From Collinsella sp. AF25-2LB (GTDB lineage: Bacteria > Actinomycetota > Coriobacteriia > Coriobacteriales > Coriobacteriaceae): DNA of 64,000 nucleotides. Below are positions 16,606-25,555 of this stretch, piece by piece. A model generated the notes under the pieces. It ran no database searches and was not told the origin of the DNA. It saw only the letters and a list, made by a program, of their open reading frames with translations. The DNA is taken from the NCBI RefSeq assembly GCF_003458415.1, contig NZ_QRUF01000007.1, positions 42,083 to 106,082 of the forward strand, written 5' to 3'. The number at the start of each line of letters is the position of its first letter. Position 1 is the stretch's first letter. Position numbers and translations under genes: made by a program.

Positions 16606-18282
16606 TTACGAGAGCGACGTTCTCAGCAACTCGTTGAAGAGCTTCGGATTGCCCTTGCCGCGGCTCGCCTTCATGCACTGGCCCACCAAAAAGCCGATGA
16701 CCTTCTGGTTGCCGTCACGATACTGCTGCGCCTGATCAGCACAGTTTGCCAGCACCTCGTCCACGATCGGCTGCAACGCGCCGGCATCGCTCACCTGACG
16801 CATACCGCGCTCGTCGACGATCTTGTTGGGGTCGTCGCCGGTCTGGGCCATGGCCTCAAAGACCTCGTGCGCCTGGTTGGAACTGATGGCATCGGTCGCC
16901 AGTAGCTTGGCAAGAGCTGCCACCTGAGCCGGCGCGATCCCAGACTCGGTCAGCGAGACGCCGGCGCCCTTAAGGTAGGCAATCATCTCGTTCACCAGCA
17001 GGTTTGCGACCGTCTGAGCCTCCTTGCCAGCCATGCCGGCAGCGGCGGCCTCAAAGAACTCGGCAAACTCCGGATCGCCAGCAATCTGCTCGGCGTCGGC
17101 CGTCTTAATGCCAAAGTCGGCCTCAAAACGGGCGCGCTTGGCATCGGGCAGCTCGGGAATCTCGCCACGGCAGCGGTCGATGAACTCGTCGTCCAGATCG
17201 AACGGCGCCAGGTCGGGGTCGGGGAACAGACGATAGTCGTCGGCCGTCTCCTTCACGCGCATGACCACGGTGCGCTTGCGGCTGGGCTCCCAGTGGCGGG
17301 TCTCCTGATAGATGATGCCACCCTCCTCGAGCACCTCGGCCTGGCGGCAGATCTCGTAGGCAAGGCCGTCATGCAGACTCTTAAACGAGTTGAGGTTCTT
17401 GAGCTCGGTCTTGGTGCCCAGCTTGGTCTCGCCGCGACGACGCAGCGACACGTTGCCGTCGCAGCGCATGGAACCCTTCTCCATGGAGCAGTCCGAAATG
17501 CCCAGCGTCACAAAGATGCGACGGAGCTTCTCCATAAACAGGCGCGCTTCCTCAGGCGTACGCAAGTCGGGCTCGGTGACAAGCTCGATCAAAGGCGTGC
17601 CGCAGCGGTTGTAGTCGACGAGCGACTCGGCCGCGGCGGTAATGCGGCCCTCGGCGCCACCCACGTGGACCATCTTGGCGGCGTCTTCCTCCATGTGGAT
17701 GCGCAGAATGCGGATAGGCACCGTGTAGGAACCGTCCTCGCGGCGCTCGGGCATCTGCAGGTTGGACGCGTCGTAGCTGGCCAGATGGCCGGCGCGCTGG
17801 TTGCCCTCGCGCATGGTCATCGTCATGGACGTGGACAGGCCCTCGGCGTTGGCCGAGGCGCTCGCCAGGCTCTGGGCCTCGGCCTCACCAAACGCGCAGT
17901 CGGGGCGCTCGGCGGCACCGCGACCGGTCACGTCCAGGTCCAGGTGGCCGTACATGGCAAAGGCGACCGGGCCCTGCGTGGTCTGGAAGTTCTTGGCCAT
18001 ATCGGGATAGAAGTAGTGCTTGCGGTAGAACATCGAGTGGCGCTGGATCTCGCAGTTGGTGGCGAGGCCGGCCTTGACGATGCTCTCGATGGCGCGCTTG
18101 TTGGGCACCGGCAGGGCGCCGGGCAGGCCCAGGCATACCGGGCACACGTTGGCGTTGGGCTCGTCATCGTGGCTGAGCTTGCAGTTGCAGAACATCTTGG
18201 TATCGAGTGCGGTGAGCTCGGTATGGATCTCCAGGCCGATCACGGCCTCCCAATCCTGCAGGACCTCGGAAAGCTCCTTCAT
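16606..18282 (-). CDS. gatB: Asp/Glu-tRNA amidotransferase subunit B
   Basis: GatB binds the misacylated tRNA and, with GatA and GatC, converts Glu-tRNA(Gln) or Asp-tRNA(Asn) to the amide form. The 558-residue product is slightly longer than usual. It starts with WEAVIGLEIHTELTALDTKMF, has the zinc-binding FCNCKL and VCPVCLGLPGALPVPN segments, and the LVTEPDLRTPEEA motif. The C-terminal YqeY-like tail is present. It is the last gene of gatCAB and its start overlaps the gatA stop by one base. A structured inverted repeat begins directly after the stop. Confidence 0.97.
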   Translation of the reverse strand: MKELSEVLQDWEAVIGLEIHTELTALDTKMFCNCKLSHDDEPNANVCPVCLGLPGALPVPNKRAIESIVKAGLATNCEIQRHSMFYRKHYFYPDMAKNFQTTQGPVAFAMYGHLDLDVTGRGAAERPDCAFGEAEAQSLASASANAEGLSTSMTMTMREGNQRAGHLASYDASNLQMPERREDGSYTVPIRILRIHMEEDAAKMVHVGGAEGRITAAAESLVDYNRCGTPLIELVTEPDLRTPEEARLFMEKLRRIFVTLGISDCSMEKGSMRCDGNVSLRRRGETKLGTKTELKNLNSFKSLHDGLAYEICRQAEVLEEGGIIYQETRHWEPSRKRTVVMRVKETADDYRLFPDPDLAPFDLDDEFIDRCRGEIPELPDAKRARFEADFGIKTADAEQIAGDPEFAEFFEAAAAGMAGKEAQTVANLLVNEMIAYLKGAGVSLTESGIAPAQVAALAKLLATDAISSNQAHEVFEAMAQTGDDPNKIVDERGMRQVSDAGALQPIVDEVLANCADQAQQYRDGNQKVIGFLVGQCMKASRGKGNPKLFNELLRTSLS

Positions 18283-19796
18283 TACAGCTCGCCTCCCTTC
18301 CCGGCAAAATCGGGCGCGACGGAAAGCGCGGGCGCACCCGTAGCGGTATCGGCAAAGCTGCGCTCCAGGGCGCGGGCAAACGTGAGCAGCTGACGGTCCT
18401 TAAAGGCAGGTCCCACCAGCTGGGCAGAAACGGGCAGTTGAGTATCCTCGCCCAGACCCAGCGGCACCGAGATGCCACCGTTGCCGCAAATGTTGAGCGA
18501 AATGGTGTACAGGTCGGAGAGGTACATCTGCGTGGGGTCGCTAATCTCGCCAAACTTAAAGGCCGTGCGCGGCGAGGCGGGCATGAGGATGGTGTCCACC
18601 TTGGCATACGCGGCGTCGTAGTCCTGCGTGATGAGCGTGCGGGCCTTTTGCGCAGCGTAGTAGTACTTGTCGTACACGCCCGAGCTCAGCAGGTAGGCGC
18701 CGAGCATCTGACGGCGCTTGGCCTCGGCACCAAAGCCGTGGGCGCGCGACAGCGAGCTCTGGTCGGACAGGTTGGCGCAGCCCTCCTCCTGGTAGCCGTA
18801 GCGAATGCCGTCGAAGCGGGCCAGGTTGGAGAACGCCTCGGCCGGGCCGATGACGTAGTAAGCGGCGATGGCGGCGTCCAGGTGCGGCAGGTCGACCTCG
18901 ACCAGCTCGGCGCCCTGGTTCTGCAGCTCCTGGGCGGCGCGCTGAACAGCGGCCTTGACCTCGGGCGTCAGGCCCTCGGCCTCCATAAACGAGGGGATGA
19001 TGCCCACGCGCTTGCCCTCGATGCTGTCGTTGAGATGCTCGGTAAAGTCGACGGCGCAGTCCTGGCTGGTGCAGTCGTACGGATCGTGGCCCGCGCCGGT
19101 AAGCGCGTTCATGGCCAGCGCGACATCCTCGACCGTGCGGCCAAAGGGTCCCACCTGGTCGAGCGACGAGCCAAAGGCAACCACGCCGTAACGGCTCACG
19201 GCGCCATACGTGGGCTTAAAGCCCACCACGCCGCACAGCGACGCCGGCTGGCGAATGGAGCCGCCGGTGTCCGAGCCCAGCGAGAGCGCGACCTCGCCCG
19301 CGGCGACGGCGGCAGCGGAGCCGCCCGAAGAGCCGCCGGGCACGCGCTCGGTATCCCAGGGGTTGTTGGTGCGGTGGAACGCCGAGCTCTCGGTAGAGCT
19401 ACCAAAGGCAAACTCGTCCATGTTGGCCTTGCCCATGGGCAGGCAGCCGGCATCGAGCATGCGCTGGACGCAGGTAGCGGTGTAGACGCTCTGGTAGTTC
19501 TCGAGCATGCGGGAAGCGCAGGTGGTGCACGTGCCCACGAGGTTCATGTTGTCCTTGATGGCCAGCGGCACGCCCGCAAGCGGGGGCAGCGGCTTGCCTG
19601 CGGCACGGTCAGCATCCACGCGCGCAGCGGCCTCGAGCGCAAGCTCGGGCGCCACCTGCAGGAATGCCTGGACCCCGCCCTCGCGCGCCTCGATGGCGGC
19701 AAGGGAGGCCTGGGCCACCTCGGTAGCGGTAAAGTCGCCGGCGGCAACGCCCGCGGCGATCTGGGCGGCGGTAAGGGAATCGAAGCTTAGCGCCAT
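18282..19796 (-). CDS. gatA: Asp/Glu-tRNA amidotransferase subunit A
   Basis: GatA is the amidase subunit that releases ammonia from glutamine. The 504-residue protein has the amidase signature with the Lys-Ser-Ser triad at K81 (LAIKDNMN), S156 (VPGGSSGGS) and S180 (GSDTGGSIRQPAS). Length is normal. It overlaps gatC and gatB by one base at each end, so the three subunits are translationally coupled. The unusually large C-terminal variation in the family is not seen here. Confidence 0.97.
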   Translation of the reverse strand: MALSFDSLTAAQIAAGVAAGDFTATEVAQASLAAIEAREGGVQAFLQVAPELALEAAARVDADRAAGKPLPPLAGVPLAIKDNMNLVGTCTTCASRMLENYQSVYTATCVQRMLDAGCLPMGKANMDEFAFGSSTESSAFHRTNNPWDTERVPGGSSGGSAAAVAAGEVALSLGSDTGGSIRQPASLCGVVGFKPTYGAVSRYGVVAFGSSLDQVGPFGRTVEDVALAMNALTGAGHDPYDCTSQDCAVDFTEHLNDSIEGKRVGIIPSFMEAEGLTPEVKAAVQRAAQELQNQGAELVEVDLPHLDAAIAAYYVIGPAEAFSNLARFDGIRYGYQEEGCANLSDQSSLSRAHGFGAEAKRRQMLGAYLLSSGVYDKYYYAAQKARTLITQDYDAAYAKVDTILMPASPRTAFKFGEISDPTQMYLSDLYTISLNICGNGGISVPLGLGEDTQLPVSAQLVGPAFKDRQLLTFARALERSFADTATGAPALSVAPDFAGKGGEL

Positions 19797-20107
19797 TACT
19801 CGCTCTCCCCCTCTCCCAAAATGGACGGCACGCGGAAGTAGCGGTCGCGCGCGCTGCCGGCGTTTTCCAGCGCAACGTCGAGCGGCAGGTCGCGCTCGGG
19901 CTCGCGCAGGTCATCGCCCATCACGTTGGACAGGCTTCCGATAGGATGGAACGTGGGCTCCACGTCGGGCAAGTCATATTGCAAGACGGGCTCGAGCATC
20001 TGGACGGCGTCGTTCATGTAGGACGTCATCTGGACGAGCTCGTCATCGGTCAGTGCGATCTTTGCGTACTCGGCGATGCCGCGCACGTCTTTCTCGCTGA
20101 GTGCCAT
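19796..20107 (-). CDS. gatC: Asp/Glu-tRNA amidotransferase subunit C
   Basis: GatC is the small scaffold that wraps around GatA and GatB. The 103-residue product begins MALSEKDVRGIAEYAKIALT and ends with the FRVPSIL segment followed by an acidic tail, as in the family. The start at 20107 is preferred over an in-frame ATG six codons upstream because GGGAG precedes it with good spacing. It is the first gene of the gatCAB operon. Confidence 0.94.
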   Translation of the reverse strand: MALSEKDVRGIAEYAKIALTDDELVQMTSYMNDAVQMLEPVLQYDLPDVEPTFHPIGSLSNVMGDDLREPERDLPLDVALENAGSARDRYFRVPSILGEGESE

Positions 20108-20255
20108 AGGCGCTCCCTTCCGCATAGCAGTTAAACCGCTCTAGTATACAAGGCAACGCCGCTTGGAGCAGGTGCTTTACCCAAATGCAGCGAAAACGTA
20201 ACGAGGGCGGCGGTTGGCAGGCGGCGGGCCGGCCGTTCTGCAACGAAACCGCACC

Positions 20256-20330
20256 GTCCATAGCGAAAACCGTCCCGCCCACAGCGAAGACCGTCTCGAC
20301 CACAACGAAAACCGTCCCGCCCGAAACGAA
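20256..20330. repeat. 21-bp tandem repeat
   Basis: AGCGAAAACCGTCCCGCC and close variants recur about three and a half times with a 21-base period, immediately beside a dispersed palindrome. It lies in the 345-base gap between gatC and the convergently placed end of the sortase gene. Nothing coding is visible. Confidence 0.7.
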
Positions 20331-20333
20331 AAG

Positions 20334-20391
20334 CATCACAACATTCGACGCTTTTCGCCAAAATCGAGATTTTCATCGAATGTTGTGATGG
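20334..20391. repeat. Dispersed palindrome, family 2, copy 1
   Basis: CATCACAACATTCGA at one end pairs with TCGAATGTTGTGATG at the other, with CTTTTCGCCAAAATCGAGATTTTC between. Related copies occur at 32098, 36231 and 37473. A family 1 hairpin follows 13 bases later. Confidence 0.85.
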
Positions 20392-20403
20392 TTTGGAAGT
20401 CCC

Positions 20404-20440
20404 GACCACCGCAAAGGCGCCTGTCCCCATTGTGGTGGTT
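20404..20440. repeat. Dispersed CCACCAC hairpin, family 1, copy 1
   Basis: ACCACCGCAAAGGCGCC pairs with the TTGTGGTGGT side, a diverged copy of the hairpin found at 31069, 32029, 33622 and 48710. It sits 12 bases beyond the sortase stop and may help end transcription. Confidence 0.8.
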
Positions 20441-20452
20441 CTGGAGAATGTC

Positions 20453-21391
20453 TTATGCCGAGGCTTTGGCCTTGCGGCGCTTGCGGACCGCGTGGATCAC
20501 GATGTCCAGCAGCAACAGCGCAATGGCTATGACCACGATGAGCACGGCAAACTCGCGCTTACCCCAGTGGCGGCCGGCCAGCGACTTTTGCTTGTCGACG
20601 TCCTTCTTGCTGTACTTGGTGCGCACGCAATGCACCAGCAGGCGATGGTCGTTTACGCCGTAGGGCGTGCAGGTGACAAGCGTCACCTTGTCGGCGCCCG
20701 GCTCGATGGTCAGCGACTCCATCTCCTCGGGCAGCACGACCTCGGAGTCCACCATCTTGTAGGCGAGCGTCTTGTTCATGGTGTGCAGCAGCACCAGGTC
20801 GCCGGGCTCCAGCGAGTGGATGTCGTCGAACATGCTCAGGTTGCGCATGCCCGAGTGCGCGGTGAGCACGCAATGCGTCGAGGTGCCGCCCACCGGCAGG
20901 CTCGTGCCCTCCAGATGGCCGACGCCCGCCATGAGGACCTCCTCGCTCGTGCCGTGGTAGATGGGCATGCTCACGTCGATGGAGGGGATCTCGACCCAGC
21001 TCATCATGGGGTCGCGGTCAAAGATGAGCTGCTGGGCGTAGGGCTCGATCTGGTCGGCGGGGAGCTCGGTGGCCTCGCCCGCCAGCTGCTCGTTAAAGGA
21101 GCGCGCCTGGAGCAGGATGCGCTCGCGCTCCTCGGCAGACAGCGCGTCCACGGTGCTGGACACGGTGCTGATCTGGTTGAACACGCCCGAGGCCTCGAGC
21201 CGGTCCAAGATCCACGGCCAGGTCATAAGACCCACGCCAATAAGGATGATGACGATGGTGATGAGCCGATCGGCCCAGCGCGGCAGTCGCTTGCGACGGC
21301 GCTTGGGCTTTGGTTGAGGTTTGGGCTGAGGGCTTGAGCCGCCGTTGGCCGCAGCGTTATTGCTCTTCATATGTTTGGCGCCCTGCACCAT
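20453..21391 (-). CDS. Class C (pilus) sortase
   Basis: A 312-residue membrane-anchored transpeptidase that polymerises pilins. The catalytic residues are H179 (LTAHSG), C241 (TLVTCTPYG) and R250 (NDHRLLVHCVR). A proline- and lysine-rich cytoplasmic N-terminus is followed by a membrane segment at about 42-60, and a second C-terminal membrane segment with a basic tail, typical of class C. The lid-like DRDPMMSW segment lies near 125-132. GGAG upstream supports the first ATG; MKSNN seven codons later is possible. It belongs with the pilin genes at 23737-30611 but is separated from them by an AbiE-like pair. Confidence 0.92.
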   Translation of the reverse strand: MVQGAKHMKSNNAAANGGSSPQPKPQPKPKRRRKRLPRWADRLITIVIILIGVGLMTWPWILDRLEASGVFNQISTVSSTVDALSAEERERILLQARSFNEQLAGEATELPADQIEPYAQQLIFDRDPMMSWVEIPSIDVSMPIYHGTSEEVLMAGVGHLEGTSLPVGGTSTHCVLTAHSGMRNLSMFDDIHSLEPGDLVLLHTMNKTLAYKMVDSEVVLPEEMESLTIEPGADKVTLVTCTPYGVNDHRLLVHCVRTKYSKKDVDKQKSLAGRHWGKREFAVLIVVIAIALLLLDIVIHAVRKRRKAKASA

Positions 21392-21502
21392 CGCCGGTCA
21401 CTCCTCTACAACTCAGGTTGTCTAAACAAATAATAGCCGATTAGCGAGCTCATACGCCGGACAACGCAGCTTGGCTGCACCGTCCGGGCCACGTAACCCC
21501 AC

Positions 21503-22276
21503 TCAACCAATCAAGCCATATGTTGCTTTCATCGTCTCGAGCAACTGCGCCATCGTTACGCCCGCAACCCCAATCTGTTTCAGATTGACGTCGCCCACCT
21601 CACAATCTTTGACAAACGCAAGCATATCGTCCTTCAGTTCTCCGCCCAGGTCGACACCTTCCGACTCGCCGAGCAGCTGAGCAAGTCTCAGCGCATCGCG
21701 TTTATGCTTTTTTACCTTCCTCGAATCAACGTTCTCCCCCGCTTCCCTTCTAGCTTTTAGGTCGAGATACGCCTTCGCTTTGAACGGGACAATGTATTCC
21801 GTACCCAGGACCGAAACGCCGCCTACGGTCCGAATTCCCTGAAGGAACAAGCTGTAGTAAGCATCGTCCAACAAAATTGCCGACAGACTGCTTATGTTTT
21901 CATCAACGTGAATTGGCGCCACATCAATCCCCTCACGACCCTTTAGAAAGTCGGGGCACTTCGCGAAGAGTTCGATCATATGGGGGTAACCCGGCCTCTT
22001 TGGCTCTGTAAACCGATAAAAGCATGAGTCTTTACCTTCGCCCCAGCCGCAGCGGTAGCCGCCATCACGCACCAAAGTCCATATAGCTTCTGCCGTCTGA
22101 GGCAACCGGTCATCGGCGACAATTACCACATCAAAATCGTGAGTCGCCCTAAACGGAAGTCCCGCCTCCGAGAGCAAAATGTCGCATGCCGTGCCGCCGA
22201 TAAGAGCATACGATCCTGCAGCTTCTTGCATATGCTGCTGAAATTCTTGGAGACCTTCTACAGCGCTTCTTGCCAT
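21503..22276 (-). CDS. AbiEii-like nucleotidyltransferase
   Basis: A 257-residue protein with the AbiEii/AbiGii-type nucleotidyltransferase signature: YALIGGTACDILL followed by THDFDVVIV, which supplies the GG and DxD catalytic elements. A lysine-rich helical C-terminal part follows. Family members act as toxins in type IV toxin-antitoxin or abortive-infection systems by modifying tRNA. The start overlaps the end of the upstream winged-helix gene by 19 bases, so the two are coupled. GC content is lower than in neighbouring genes, and the pair splits a pilus locus, so acquisition is likely. Confidence 0.75.
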   Translation of the reverse strand: MARSAVEGLQEFQQHMQEAAGSYALIGGTACDILLSEAGLPFRATHDFDVVIVADDRLPQTAEAIWTLVRDGGYRCGWGEGKDSCFYRFTEPKRPGYPHMIELFAKCPDFLKGREGIDVAPIHVDENISSLSAILLDDAYYSLFLQGIRTVGGVSVLGTEYIVPFKAKAYLDLKARREAGENVDSRKVKKHKRDALRLAQLLGESEGVDLGGELKDDMLAFVKDCEVGDVNLKQIGVAGVTMAQLLETMKATYGLIG

Positions 22277-23226
22277 GGATATTCCTTTCCAAACATGCGA
22301 TCGACTTCGAGCTGAATTCGCTCATCGTCGATTGCCGCCAAAGATAGCGCAAGCGAAATGTTGTCGACACGGGAGGAGTCGGCAAACACGGGTGCATAGC
22401 GCCACACTTGGATCATCGCCGTCTCGTTATCCGGCAACTCCCCGTCTGCGACTTCGAGGTCGCTCAGTTGACGCCATGTACTTCTTAAGACGGCCTTTTG
22501 TTCCATGCCCGGCGCAGCGAGCATCGAACGCGCAGCGAGCGCCGTCTCCCCGGCGTCAACAAGATAGTCGATCTGCTGCGTCTTCCTTGCAAAAAAGACC
22601 TTCGAGACAGGCGAGGAGAGCTCTGCCATGTGCTCGCTGAGCAGAAGATCAACGGCAACAGGGAACACGACGACACGTCGCTCGCGACGCTCGCGCCTCG
22701 CGAGTCCCCTGTCAACAAGCTCGGTTATGGCCTCACTCGCGCGGCTTGCCGAGATCCCAAGTGCACGACAAAGGTCATAGGGACGATATAGCTCCTGGGC
22801 TGCTCCCCAGATTGCGGCAGCCTGCGCGTTGGGTGACATCTTGGTCGCGTGGTTGCGAAACCGGGCACCGCCCCTCTCCGTGCAGGCTGTGCCCATAAAT
22901 GGAAGAAAAGCCTGTCTGCCGGGGCAAACAAACGGAATCCCTTGTGCGACCAATGCTTTGCGCTGACGTGCATCGGCATCAGGAAACGAAACGACAACAG
23001 GAGTCTCCGCGCGCAAGGCTAGCTGACTATAGACTCTCTTAGCCTCGGGAAGCCCGACGCCAGTAGGCAAGCTTGCAAGCAAAAACGAAAAACCGTTTGC
23101 GTCAACAGCGCGGACCTCAATCGTCCGCAGATGCAGCGGCAAGCGTGCAGATCCAGGCCAAGTTTTGGTCTTGGCAGAGAGGCCTAGTGCTTCTTGTAAG
23201 TAGATTAGCGCTTCGTTCATTTCCAT
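22258..23226 (-). CDS. Winged-helix protein, likely AbiEi-type partner
   Basis: A 322-residue protein with a winged-helix segment near its middle (YDLCRALGISASRASEAIT then ELVDRGLARRERRERR). Its place just upstream of an AbiEii-like toxin makes an antitoxin and autorepressor role likely, but it is longer than a usual AbiEi antitoxin and the rest is unrecognised. The start is uncertain: ATGs at 23226 and 23220 are both possible. A further upstream ATG at 23265 overlaps a TATAAT box and is rejected. A perfect inverted repeat sits between that box and the start. Confidence 0.65.
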   Translation of the reverse strand: MEMNEALIYLQEALGLSAKTKTWPGSARLPLHLRTIEVRAVDANGFSFLLASLPTGVGLPEAKRVYSQLALRAETPVVVSFPDADARQRKALVAQGIPFVCPGRQAFLPFMGTACTERGGARFRNHATKMSPNAQAAAIWGAAQELYRPYDLCRALGISASRASEAITELVDRGLARRERRERRVVVFPVAVDLLLSEHMAELSSPVSKVFFARKTQQIDYLVDAGETALAARSMLAAPGMEQKAVLRSTWRQLSDLEVADGELPDNETAMIQVWRYAPVFADSSRVDNISLALSLAAIDDERIQLEVDRMFGKEYPWQEAL

Positions 23227-23238
23227 CGTTTTCGTTTG

Positions 23239-23262
23239 ATTCCAGTTTGTATTGGAATTATA
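23239..23262 (-). promoter_or_regulatory. Promoter and operator of the AbiE-like pair
   Basis: On the minus strand TATAAT (23262-23257) is followed directly by ATTCCA-8-TGGAAT, an inverted repeat at 23258-23239. A repressor bound here would cover the transcription start. No good -35 box is visible. Confidence 0.65.
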
Positions 23263-23597
23263 CATAATTTTCGGAATTAAAGAGATACCGTTCGTGCCTA
23301 AGTCTACATTTGAGTTTTCAAAATGTCCCGAATCGACTGGGCGATTCGGGATACAATGTCAATAAAAAACGACGCATCCCGCGTAAGTGTACGAGAGCGC
23401 GGGCGGCCTAGTTTTCTGGTTTTGTTAAATGCCCGGAATCCGACCCCCGGGCATTCTTATTTGCACTTGCGGCGCAAATGCCGTCCACCGTCCGCACCGC
23501 GCGTGCGCCTACGGACCTTAATCCGAACCTCATACGAGTCAAGAAACGCGATGACGAACGTGCCCGCATCGGACGATGGAGGCTGCCTGCGTTATCC
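23263..23597. other. Intergenic region with two hairpins
   Basis: The gap between the backbone pilin terminator and the AbiE-like promoter holds two perfect nine-pair hairpins: CCCGAATCG/CGATTCGGG at 23327-23350 and AATGCCCGG/CCGGGCATT at 23428-23455. Neither has a clear T-tract. No gene is supported. Confidence 0.55.
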
Positions 23598-23636
23598 AAA
23601 AAAAACGGGGCAAACTCCAGCGTGGAGTCCGCCCCG
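23598..23636 (-). terminator. Terminator of the pilin operon
   Basis: On the minus strand CGGGGC-GGACTCCA pairs with TGGAGT-TTGCCCCG around a short loop and is followed by eight T residues. It closes the backbone pilin transcript. Confidence 0.9.
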
Positions 23637-23736
23637 AAAAGAGGATGGCAAAGCAAGAACGTGGATGAACGAGAAAAGTGTCCGCAAGTCTCATGGCCAT
23701 CACATCCCACCTGCCAAAGGGATGGGTGAGCGAGCG

Positions 23737-25437
23737 TTACTCCTGCTCGGACTCCTCAGCCTGCTTACGGCTGCGGATGAGGTGCGCCACGCCGATGCAC
23801 AGCACCGCACCACCAGCGATCCACGTGAAGGTCACGCCATTGAGACCGGTGAGCGGGAGGCCAACCTGCTTGGTATCGCCAACGGTGATGTTGAAGATGC
23901 CGTCCGTCTTCTCCGAGCCAGACTTCAACGTCAGCTTGTTATCGCCGGAGTCGCCATCGGTGAGGCCGGCGATAACCTTGTCGTTCTGGCCAGTCGTAAG
24001 TTCTCCAGTGAGCTCAGTAAGACCAGCACCCGGATCATCGGCATTCATGCTCGGCTTGATCTCGAAGGTGAAGGGGTCGACCTTAGCGTAACCAGAGGGG
24101 GCAGAAACCTCCGTGACGGTATAGGTGCCGGCGTCGAGTCCGGTGACCTTGATGACACCGCCGTTGGCAGTCACGAATTTCCAGGGATCAGAACCAAGAG
24201 AACCATCCTTCTGGACATACAAACTCTTGGATGCGCCGCCGTCCGCTCCAGTGGCCTGAATGGTGAACTCGGCACCGTCGAGGGCTGCCTCGGTACCCAG
24301 GTCGACCTTATTGATCTTGAGGCCGTAGGTGTAATCCTTGACCGTGTCAGGCTTGGTCTCGCCGCGCTCGCTGGTCATGGGGTTATTGGAGTAGTTGAGC
24401 GTCACGGCGTTCTCGTTACCCTCGGTGCCCGCGACGACCGCATCCTTGTTGATTTGCGCCTTATAGGAGACGACGATGTAGGAGTCCTTAGTGACGTCAC
24501 TGACCTTCTTCAGGTTATCGCAGGTCCACGTCGTCGTCTTGCTGCCGTCTTCGGCAGCCTCGGCGGGCGTTTCCTCCTTGAAATACGCAGTGATATCCGT
24601 GCCCTTCGTGCGGGTGAGATCACCCTTCGCATCAGACCTGTTCTTATACAGGTAGATCTTAGCGCCCGTCTGCAGCGTCAGACCCTTGGAGATCTGGTCG
24701 GAAAACTCGTAGAAATACGTGTCGTACTTGTCGAAGTTCTCGGCGACGGTGCCGTAGAGGTTGTACGTCACGTCCTGGCCGATCTGGGAATCGGCGGCAT
24801 CGTGCTCTTTGTCATCAGCATCGCTCACGATTTTCTTCTCAACGGTAGGGATGCCCGTTTTCTCGTTGACGTTAACGGGCGTGCTTCCCACGACAGTGAA
24901 GATGGGAGACGTGCCCGCCTCGCCGTCTCCGATGGTGCCGGCATCGGTCACAAAGAGCCAGTAACCGTGCTCTAGACCGGAGGCAACACCAGCACTCGTT
25001 GTCTTTTTGTCAGTAAGATCGTCCACAGCAGCGGCAATCTTATAAGCAATGTTGTCGGGGCCAACGCAATATGCATCGTTGGTTCCCGTCACCTTACTCG
25101 TGATCCAGTCTGCAGCGTCCTGGGCGGTCTTGCCCTTGTAAGTCGGCTCCTCATTCTTAATGACACCCTCGACAGCCGCCTTCACGCTACCGTTTGCCCA
25201 GGTGATATTACTCACAACCGTCTTACCTTCGACTGTCGCAACATCAGCCTTAAAAATCTGATAGCCATCGAATTCGGTATGGTTGCCCTCAACGTTCGCA
25301 ATGGTCACCGAGCCGTTCGCAGTCGTCGTGCCCTCGGCAAACGCCATCGTGACCGGTGCCATCACTCCGCCGAAGCTCAGGGCTGCGGTGAGGCCGGCGG
25401 TTACTGCCAGGCGTGCGATGTTCTTGGTTGTTTTCAT
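23737..25437 (-). CDS. LPXTG-anchored pilus backbone protein
   Basis: A 566-residue fimbrial subunit. A signal peptide ends near AFAEG (about residue 35). The N-terminal domain has the YQIFKADV pattern seen in Gram-positive backbone pilins, the middle is an isopeptide-forming fimbrial domain, and a SpaA-like Cna-B domain carries an E-box-like TYTVTEVSAPSGY. The C-terminus is a cell-wall sorting signal: LPLTG, a hydrophobic segment, and a RSRKQ basic tail. It is the last and probably most abundant pilin of the locus. The C8 tract in the preceding intergenic region could modulate its expression. Confidence 0.92.
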   Translation of the reverse strand: MKTTKNIARLAVTAGLTAALSFGGVMAPVTMAFAEGTTTANGSVTIANVEGNHTEFDGYQIFKADVATVEGKTVVSNITWANGSVKAAVEGVIKNEEPTYKGKTAQDAADWITSKVTGTNDAYCVGPDNIAYKIAAAVDDLTDKKTTSAGVASGLEHGYWLFVTDAGTIGDGEAGTSPIFTVVGSTPVNVNEKTGIPTVEKKIVSDADDKEHDAADSQIGQDVTYNLYGTVAENFDKYDTYFYEFSDQISKGLTLQTGAKIYLYKNRSDAKGDLTRTKGTDITAYFKEETPAEAAEDGSKTTTWTCDNLKKVSDVTKDSYIVVSYKAQINKDAVVAGTEGNENAVTLNYSNNPMTSERGETKPDTVKDYTYGLKINKVDLGTEAALDGAEFTIQATGADGGASKSLYVQKDGSLGSDPWKFVTANGGVIKVTGLDAGTYTVTEVSAPSGYAKVDPFTFEIKPSMNADDPGAGLTELTGELTTGQNDKVIAGLTDGDSGDNKLTLKSGSEKTDGIFNITVGDTKQVGLPLTGLNGVTFTWIAGGAVLCIGVAHLIRSRKQAEESEQE

Positions 25438-25555
25438 GTTGGGACCTCTTTCTTGGAGGTTGCTTTAATTCTCGTCATCACCAAAAGTCAGCAGGCTCAT
25501 TTCCCTGCGCTCTAATCGCTACGGAGGCAGTACGCCATTGAGCAGGGGGGGGCAA
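25438..25555 (-). promoter_or_regulatory. Inter-pilin region with a homopolymer tract
   Basis: This 118-base gap separates the ancillary and backbone pilin genes. It contains eight consecutive G residues on the plus strand (25545-25552), three bases from the upstream stop codon, and GGAGGTCCCAAC-type sequence ahead of the backbone start. The tract could slip and change spacing in a promoter or leader. Confidence 0.55.
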
